A DNA stretch of 21,092 nucleotides, taken from positions 1 to 21,092 of the forward strand of contig CAMLRA010000060.1 of assembly GCA_946482325.1 (NCBI GenBank), given 5' to 3'. This document shows positions 15,763 through 21,092 of this stretch, piece after piece (position 1 is the first letter of the stretch; every line of letters starts with the position of its first letter). This stretch comes from an uncultured Chromatiaceae bacterium. Its GTDB lineage: Bacteria > Pseudomonadota > Gammaproteobacteria > Enterobacterales > Alteromonadaceae. The notes under the pieces were generated by a model that had not been told where the DNA came from, did no database searches, and worked only from the letters and a program-made list of their open reading frames with translations. The translations under genes were made by a program, and so were the position numbers.

Positions 15763-17882
15763 CAGGCGCGGCGCAGATTATCGTGCAGCAGTTGACGCAG
15801 TGCAGACGGCTGTTTAGCTCGGGTGGCGGAAGTCGCATAATAGTTCGACGTGTCGTTTTTCACCCGGTTTAAGATCACACCACCAATATTGACGCCCGAT
15901 TGTGACAACAAATCCATTTTGGCGGCAAAATCCACCAGCGGTGTTTTTTTCACATCGACGACTAATTCAAGTTTGCCGACACATTTGGCGACGACCATCG
16001 CGTCTGACACCGACAAAATGGGCGGGCATTCGATAATGACGCGGTCATATTTTTTTGCCAATACTTTCAGGACCGCATCAAACCTTGGCATCGATAAAAA
16101 CAATAATGGGTTCATTGGCCGGATGCCGGACGGCAGCACGTCAGCATTGAGTTCTTTGCTGTAAAACACACATTGTTCAAACGTATGGGTTTTTGCCAGC
16201 AAGTTGGTTAAACCTGGCCGGTGCGGATTTTCGCCAAGCGCTTCGGCGAGTGCCGGAAAACGCAAATCGGCGTCGATAATAATGACCCGTTCCAGCTCGG
16301 AAAATGACTTGGCAAGCTGCAAACAAATACTGGATTTCCCCTCGTTCGGTGAAATCGAGGTTAAGGCCAGCAGGCGCTGCGAACCCAGTTGTTTATCCAG
16401 CAGAATATTCGTCCGCAACGAGCGGATATATTCCTGATACAAGGTATATTGCTTGCCGGATTGCTGGATCACAGGCAGATTGCGATCAATACCTTTGATG
16501 CGGATCTGTGGCACGACGCCGAGCAATTTATAGCCATAGCGGCTCGCAATGTGGCGATATTTCGACGTGACATCGGCGAAAAAGTGCAAACAAAGAACAA
16601 AAAATACCGCACTGATCAGGCCCAGTACTAAAGCAGCGACCGATAACAACAAACGCTTTGGCCCGACAGGTTTGACCGGTACCACTGCGGGGTCGACGAC
16701 AAAGACACTCGAGGTTTTATTGATGTCTTTCATCAGTTCGGTTTCTTTCATTTTGTCGGACAAGGTCGTGACTAAATGCAGATTGGCCTGAATTTCCGCC
16801 TCCAGCTTTTTATGGGTTTGCCCCACTGCAACCAGCTGCTCCAAACGTGTCGTTGCTGCCTCAGCATTGGCGTTGGTTTCCTGCAAAGTGCGCAGCAAAT
16901 CGCGCTGGCGGACCTTCAGATTCGCTGCAAGCTTGTTCACTTCGCTGTTCAGTTGCTGGCTGGCCACTTCAATTTTGCGGTTAGCAGCAATATAACGCGG
17001 ATGTTTTTCCAGATAACTAAGCCGCAGCTGGGCAAAATCAGCCTGTAACATCGATAATTGTTGTTGCAGCGACGCAATCACCGGCACCGACGCCACTTCG
17101 GGGATGGTGATGAGCGCAGCGTAATCCTGGCCGGCTTGCTGAATTTTGCTAAGCAACACCGCCAGCTCATCGGACTGCTTTTGTAACAATCGGCGCTCGC
17201 TGAACAATTGGGTAATTTCCTGCTTGGTCAGTTCAATATCACTGCTGATATCAATGATATTTCGTTCCTGCCGGAACTGCTGCAACTTGGTCTCTGACTC
17301 GTTTAATTTGGCTTTAACGTCGTCTACCCGCTGCTTGATCCAGTCACTGGCCTGATGATTATGCTGCTGCATCAACCCGGACTGATAATTCATAAAATGG
17401 TTGGCCACCTGATTGACAATTTCAGCCGCAATATAGGGATTGTTGTGACTGAATGAAATTTGTAGCAGCGTTGTCTTTGGTACGGCTTGCACTGTCAGCC
17501 CGCCCAGCAATGCCGCTACGTCGTCGCGGCGATGGTCATCCGGGATGCCAAGTTCGAGGTCAACCGGCAGTCCTTGCACCACATCCTGCGCAAACTGGGT
17601 GGACGTCAACAACTTAATCTGCGTGTCCAGTTCTTCATTGCCTCCCCCCATCCCCGGGATTAACGATTGCAATGGGTTTGCCGCCAACACACTTTTGATC
17701 ATCAAAGTGGTTTCAGCCCGATACATGGAAGGCAACTGAGCAACAAAAGCCGTCACTATGGCAAAAATGACCGTGCTGATCACCACAATCAGCCAGCGCC
17801 TGGCTGACAGAATGGCCAGAATAACGCCGAGTTCAATCACGTCGCTGGCCGGTGGTGCGCTGCGTTGCGGTTCAGCTTGCAT
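15762..17882 (-). CDS. Fused Wzz chain-length determinant and BY-kinase (exopolysaccharide)
   Basis: A 706-residue inner-membrane polysaccharide co-polymerase with cytoplasmic bacterial tyrosine kinase, of the GumC/EpsB/Wzc type. Layout: cytoplasmic tail, membrane segment about 30-49, long periplasmic Wzz region with coiled coils (about 185-390), PxxP motif VDPAVVPVKPVGPKR (397-410), membrane segment about 411-431, then the kinase. Walker A is SPNEGKSS (511-518, K516) and Walker A' is VIIIDADLR (533-541, D537/D539). Odd: Walker B reads VIIECPP (615-621) with Glu618 where the family has Asp. The C-terminal tail has just two tyrosines (Y681, Y682) instead of a cluster. ATG 17880-17882 overlaps the OPX stop as TGATG, so the two are translationally coupled. 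It is the last gene of the operon, ending at a terminator. Confidence 0.92.
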   Translation of the reverse strand: MQAEPQRSAPPASDVIELGVILAILSARRWLIVVISTVIFAIVTAFVAQLPSMYRAETTLMIKSVLAANPLQSLIPGMGGGNEELDTQIKLLTSTQFAQDVVQGLPVDLELGIPDDHRRDDVAALLGGLTVQAVPKTTLLQISFSHNNPYIAAEIVNQVANHFMNYQSGLMQQHNHQASDWIKQRVDDVKAKLNESETKLQQFRQERNIIDISSDIELTKQEITQLFSERRLLQKQSDELAVLLSKIQQAGQDYAALITIPEVASVPVIASLQQQLSMLQADFAQLRLSYLEKHPRYIAANRKIEVASQQLNSEVNKLAANLKVRQRDLLRTLQETNANAEAATTRLEQLVAVGQTHKKLEAEIQANLHLVTTLSDKMKETELMKDINKTSSVFVVDPAVVPVKPVGPKRLLLSVAALVLGLISAVFFVLCLHFFADVTSKYRHIASRYGYKLLGVVPQIRIKGIDRNLPVIQQSGKQYTLYQEYIRSLRTNILLDKQLGSQRLLALTSISPNEGKSSICLQLAKSFSELERVIIIDADLRFPALAEALGENPHRPGLTNLLAKTHTFEQCVFYSKELNADVLPSGIRPMNPLLFLSMPRFDAVLKVLAKKYDRVIIECPPILSVSDAMVVAKCVGKLELVVDVKKTPLVDFAAKMDLLSQSGVNIGGVILNRVKNDTSNYYATSATRAKQPSALRQLLHDNLRRA

Positions 17883-18421
17883 CAGAAGAAACTCTTATCA
17901 ATCTTGATCACATCTCCGGGCAGGATGACCGTATCTGCTTCCGCTTTAAAGGTCGCTTTGTCAGCACCACGCTGGATGTGCCATGCACTGCGCGAGGCTC
18001 GGTCCAACAGTCCACCAGATAACGCGATGGCCTGCTCGAGTGTAATGTCGGGTTGATAATCATAACTACCGGGATTGCGGACTTCACCGTAAATAAAAAA
18101 CGGCCGGTAGCTGTCGATGGTAATAGAGACGCTGGGAGAAACCAGATAACCGTCTCTCAGTCGTTGCTCCAGATATTCCTTTGCACTTTGCTGGGTGTGG
18201 CCGGTCATTTTGATACTGCCCAATAACGGCATATCAATGTAGCCCTGCTGACTGATTTCAGCAGTCACAAATAAATCTGGTTCCTGATACACGCTGATTT
18301 TCAGCGCATCGCCAGGACCAAATTTATAACTTTGTAAACCAGCTGCCACTGTAGATTCGGCCTGCACAACTTGCGGCAACAGAACCCACATTAACAACAG
18401 CAACTGACGCATGATCACCAT
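17882..18421 (-). CDS. Polysaccharide export protein (OPX, Wza/GumB-like)
   Basis: A 179-residue periplasmic/outer-membrane export protein. It has a signal peptide (hydrophobic LLLLMWVLLP ending VQA before EST), then the polysaccharide-export domain (YKFGPGDALKISVYQEPDL, about 32-50) and one SLBB-like beta-grasp domain (FFIYGEVRNPGSYDY, about 108-122). It is short compared with Wza (about 380) and lacks a lipobox cysteine, so it may not form the full lipid-anchored outer-membrane channel alone; the barrel protein upstream could supply the pore (inference). Two starts are possible: ATG 18419-18421, overlapping the barrel gene by 7 bases, or ATG 18410-18412, which gives a more typical signal peptide; neither has a strong ribosome site. 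Its TGA overlaps the BY-kinase ATG. Confidence 0.9.
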   Translation of the reverse strand: MVIMRQLLLLMWVLLPQVVQAESTVAAGLQSYKFGPGDALKISVYQEPDLFVTAEISQQGYIDMPLLGSIKMTGHTQQSAKEYLEQRLRDGYLVSPSVSITIDSYRPFFIYGEVRNPGSYDYQPDITLEQAIALSGGLLDRASRSAWHIQRGADKATFKAEADTVILPGDVIKIDKSFF

Positions 18422-19557
18422 GCCCAGCTCACTTGTGCGGTGACTTCCAACCGGTTACGGTCGGGGTGCTGTTCCCGGCTTTGCTGCACCTGGCTGACTT
18501 GCAACAAGCTGCGCCACTGCTGCGCCCACTGCCATTGCCAGCTGGCACTGATGGCATCACGGGTACGACGGTAGTTGTTCTGGTCCAACCGGCTGACCAG
18601 CCGGCTCAGTTGTGCCGCAAACTGATGAGCTTGATCATATTGCCAGCGCATGGCGGCAAGATGTTCAGTATCCAGCTGCGAAATACTCTGACTGGCATAA
18701 GATAAAACGGAGCGGCGACCACTTTGCAGTTCCAGCTGCCATCGGCTGTCCAGCTGCCAAAGATTATTCAGCTGCCAATAGCTCCCTGTCGCGTCATCCA
18801 ACTGCTGACCGGCAAAACTGCGGACAAACCGGCCACCGGTCAGGCGGAAATACTGCTGGCCGGTCCATTGCACAGCAATACCAGCGCCATACTGATTCAA
18901 ATCGGAATCGCGTTGGTTTTGCTGTTCCTGCCGACGCGTCGCATCCAATACCAGCGCGACATTTTCGTTCAGTTTGTGGCTGTAATTGATCGCCGCTGAA
19001 TCACTGTCCAGCTGAGAATACAGCTGGTCCTGCACTTTTTGCCGACGCTGGTCGGTAGCAATTATCACCTGAAGATTTTGTGTGTCCGGCGCACGGCCAA
19101 AACTTAGTGCGGTCTGAATACCATGCTGGGTTTCATTTAGCGCGCCAGCTTCGGGGCTGAGAAATTCAGCAGCAGCGTCCCCGGCTAAAAAATGTTGTTT
19201 ATTCAGCGTAGCCTGCACTGACAAATCGGTTTGCGGTGTCAGAAATAAACGCAGTTCAGGCTGCAGCTGATACAAAGTGGCATCCAGCTCTGATTGATCG
19301 AGATAATGCTGACGCTGTATTGCCAACGGTAACCGGATGCCATAGCCTTCAAATAAGCCAAGCCAATCCCAGTTCAAACCGGCGTAAAGCCTTTGATCCT
19401 GTGTGTGCTGCGCTGCGGTATTAAATAAATTGTTACTATTTTGCACCCCGGCAACGGTGCTGACTTCGTTATGCGCTTGATCCCAGTCTGCTGCAGATAT
19501 CTGCGCTGAAGTGACGATGAAAAGAGGTATAAATCCGGTTAAATACGACCTGTTCAT
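18415..19557 (-). CDS. Outer-membrane beta-barrel protein of the exopolysaccharide operon (EpsL-like)
   Basis: A 380-residue protein with a signal peptide (LTGFIPLFIVTSAQISA, cleavage before about residue 23) followed by alternating polar/aromatic strands without long hydrophobic helices, rich in Gln, and ending in an aromatic residue (VSWAW). This is the profile of an outer-membrane beta-barrel, and the size and operon position match the EpsL/VpsM-type proteins encoded with OPX and Wzz/BY-kinase genes. A role in passing the polymer across the outer membrane is inferred from context; the sequence alone shows only the barrel type. ATG 19555-19557 has a weak AAGAG upstream. It is first in the three-gene operon and overlaps the OPX gene by 7 bases if the first OPX ATG is used. 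Confidence 0.8.
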   Translation of the reverse strand: MNRSYLTGFIPLFIVTSAQISAADWDQAHNEVSTVAGVQNSNNLFNTAAQHTQDQRLYAGLNWDWLGLFEGYGIRLPLAIQRQHYLDQSELDATLYQLQPELRLFLTPQTDLSVQATLNKQHFLAGDAAAEFLSPEAGALNETQHGIQTALSFGRAPDTQNLQVIIATDQRRQKVQDQLYSQLDSDSAAINYSHKLNENVALVLDATRRQEQQNQRDSDLNQYGAGIAVQWTGQQYFRLTGGRFVRSFAGQQLDDATGSYWQLNNLWQLDSRWQLELQSGRRSVLSYASQSISQLDTEHLAAMRWQYDQAHQFAAQLSRLVSRLDQNNYRRTRDAISASWQWQWAQQWRSLLQVSQVQQSREQHPDRNRLEVTAQVSWAW

Positions 19558-19737
19558 GCAAAATGCTCTTGAAAAATAAAATATCCTTATCTTCCTTTTA
19601 TTTTTCCCTTACCCGCATGTTAATGGAGAACGCATAAAAAACAAAGCCTTTCTGCCGCTAATCAGATGAAATCAGTGTAAACGGAATGATCCTCTGCAAG
19701 GCATCAGCCCAAACAGACTCCGGCATTCGCTGTGGTG
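19558..19737 (-). promoter_or_regulatory. Upstream region of the exopolysaccharide operon
   Basis: The 180 bases between the MCP terminator and the barrel gene hold no gene. Two weak promoter candidates are visible on the minus strand. One is TTGTTT - 16 bases - TAACAT, about 65 bases before the ATG. The other is a sigma54-like GG-N10-GC arrangement (GG at 19709-19708, TTGCA at 19699-19695). Neither is decisive. The stretch just before the ATG is A-rich (GGGAAAAATAAAAGGAAGAT). Confidence 0.3.
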
Positions 19738-19770
19738 AAAAAAAGGCCGCAGTATGCTGACTACGGCCTT
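19738..19770 (-). terminator. Terminator after the MCP gene
   Basis: On the minus strand AAGGCCGTAGT (19770-19760) pairs with ACTGCGGCCTT (19753-19743), 11 base pairs with one T-G, around a 6-base loop. It ends in seven T (19744-19738). It lies 27 bases after the MCP stop codon and insulates the exopolysaccharide operon from it. Confidence 0.92.
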
Positions 19771-19797
19771 GTTGGTTGATGAGGTACCCGCTGGCAC

Positions 19798-21092
19798 TCA
19801 AATGCGAAATTGTGCGACAACCTGATTGAGTGCAGATGCAGAATTGTCGAGCTGTAAGGCTTCACCGGTCAGTTCCTGCGCATGCTCTGCAGTGTTATCG
19901 ACCAAACCGGTAATAGCGGTCAAACTGCGGTTGATTTCATCTGCGACTATTGTCTGTTGCTCAGTTGCTACTGCAATTTGCGTACTTTGCTGCTGTACGA
20001 CCACAATGGCCGCACTGATAGCCTGCAACGACTGTTGCATCGCGCGCGCGCGCTCGGCACTGACTTCAGTCTGACTGCGCCCCTGTTGCATCGCATCTTC
20101 AGCCTGTTTGGCGATTGCTTGCAGTTTCTCCACCATGCGGCGGATGTCATCGGTGCTTTCACGGGTACGGCCTGCTAAAGAACGCACTTCGTCGGCGACC
20201 ACCGCAAACCCGCGTCCTTGCTCGCCGGCACGCGCGGCTTCGATTGCCGCATTTAATGCCAGTAAATTGGTTTGCTCAGCGATGCCTTTAATCACATCAA
20301 CTACAGTGCCAATGTTTTCCGATTCTTTGGCGAGGCCCACGACTACATCAACTGCCGAACGCATCGTCTGATTCAGCGAATCCATATCGGAGACTGCCAG
20401 TTGTGACAATGTAGCGCCCTGCTGACCACGTTCATCAGCATCTGCGGCAGCCTGACTGGTTGACTGGGCGTTGCGACTGATTTCCTGCACGGTAGCCGCC
20501 ATTTCAGTTACCGCAGCAGACACAGAATCGATCTGAGATTTTTCGTGCTGGATTTCCTGATTGGTCAGTCCAACGACCTGATTGAGATGCTCACTGGATT
20601 GCTTAACCTGTACCGCCTGCTGCTGCGTTTGCGCCAGAGACTGTCGTAACTTACTCACAAAGGTGTTGAAGTGACGGGCTAAGGCGCCAACTTCATCCTG
20701 CGCCGTAATATCAATACGCCGGGTTAAATCGCCATCGCCGCTGGCAATATCCTGCATTGCTGCTGTTAATTGCTGTAGCGGCTTGATGATCACACTGGTC
20801 GTCAGCATGATGCTGCAGGTAATTAAGCCCAGGATCAGTAAAGCACCGGCAATAGACCACTGCACCGCACTTTCGATCGGGGCATCGATTAAGTCTGCCG
20901 GGATCAAAATCCCCACCAACCAGTTCATTTGCGGAAAGTCGCGACTGACCGGCTGATAGGCGACATAATAGTCAGCGCCATTGAGGCGAACCGGCGCAAA
21001 CCCGGCACGGCTTTGCATGGCTGCCTTGCTGACCTCAGCAAAGCCACTGCTGTCTTCGATGTTGCTGTCAAAAGCCGCGATTGGATCATAGG
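19798..21092 (-). CDS. Methyl-accepting chemotaxis protein (partial, N-terminus beyond right edge)
   Basis: The last 430 residues of a membrane chemoreceptor; the frame stays open to the right edge, so the Met at 21018 is internal and the true start lies outside. Domains in order: the end of a periplasmic Cache-type sensor ([35 protein letters not shown]), one membrane segment ([20 protein letters not shown], about 20790-20857), a HAMP domain ([20 protein letters not shown]), and the long cytoplasmic coiled coil with the CheA/CheW-contacting hairpin tip ([20 protein letters not shown], then [16 protein letters not shown]). Gln/Glu/Ala-rich methylation segments are likely on both sides. The end, VVAQFRI, lacks the CheR-binding pentapeptide of E. 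coli Tar/Tsr. Ligand unknown. No che genes are in the window. Confidence 0.95.
   Translation of the reverse strand, partial: YDPIAAFDSNIEDSSGFAEVSKAAMQSRAGFAPVRLNGADYYVAYQPVSRDFPQMNWLVGILIPADLIDAPIESAVQWSIAGALLILGLITCSIMLTTSVIIKPLQQLTAAMQDIASGDGDLTRRIDITAQDEVGALARHFNTFVSKLRQSLAQTQQQAVQVKQSSEHLNQVVGLTNQEIQHEKSQIDSVSAAVTEMAATVQEISRNAQSTSQAAADADERGQQGATLSQLAVSDMDSLNQTMRSAVDVVVGLAKESENIGTVVDVIKGIAEQTNLLALNAAIEAARAGEQGRGFAVVADEVRSLAGRTRESTDDIRRMVEKLQAIAKQAEDAMQQGRSQTEVSAERARAMQQSLQAISAAIVVVQQQSTQIAVATEQQTIVADEINRSLTAITGLVDNTAEHAQELTGEALQLDNSASALNQVVAQFRI

Noticed and set aside
18410..18421. Firm choice between the two OPX start codons
   Set aside because: Both ATGs give a usable signal peptide and neither has a clear Shine-Dalgarno, so I kept the upstream one and noted the other.

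Overview
The window carries core and accessory genes of a Gammaproteobacterium. Housekeeping proteins (GreA, CarA, CarB, DapB, DnaK, DnaJ, LuxS, a YqhD-type dehydrogenase) look very close to their E. coli counterparts. The order dnaK-dnaJ ... dapB-carA-carB-greA is the one I recall from Pseudomonas- and Shewanella-like bacteria. The gene content (LuxS, NhaC antiporter, EpsL/OPX/BY-kinase exopolysaccharide genes, Cache-type MCP) suggests an aquatic Alteromonadales- or Rheinheimera-like organism; the genus is an inference.

Layout. Bases 1-5771, minus strand: dapB, then carA, carB and greA, with greA cut by the left edge. carB and greA overlap as ATGA. The dapB-carA gap holds a good sigma70 promoter starting at GTTTGC, the start sequence I recall for E. 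coli carAB P1. It also holds a strong intrinsic-terminator hairpin just before the carA ribosome site, and carA very probably starts at TTG. Bases 5884-9274, minus strand: a YqhD-like alcohol dehydrogenase, a sugar-1-phosphate nucleotidyltransferase and a NahK-like sugar kinase, closed by a UUCG terminator. The kinase/nucleotidyltransferase pair looks like a salvage route from free sugar to NDP-sugar. Bases 9410-10889, plus strand: an NhaC-family antiporter with a near-consensus promoter and its own terminator. Bases 10908-15036, minus strand: a secreted M48 lipoprotein peptidase, dnaJ and dnaK, with a textbook sigma32 promoter before dnaK. Five genes therefore sit between dnaJ and dapB, which are often neighbours in related bacteria.

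Bases 15174-15762, plus strand: luxS, ending in a bidirectional terminator. Bases 15762-19557, minus strand: a tightly packed three-gene exopolysaccharide export operon (EpsL-like outer-membrane barrel, OPX export protein, fused Wzz/BY-kinase) with no glycosyltransferase, flippase or polymerase beside it. Bases 19738-21092, minus strand: a methyl-accepting chemotaxis protein that runs off the right edge.

No tRNA, rRNA, CRISPR array, transposase or prophage gene was seen. The most interesting points are the carAB control region, the interrupted dnaKJ-dapB synteny, the nucleotidyltransferase with Thr where Lys is expected, and the BY-kinase with an altered Walker B motif and few C-terminal tyrosines.
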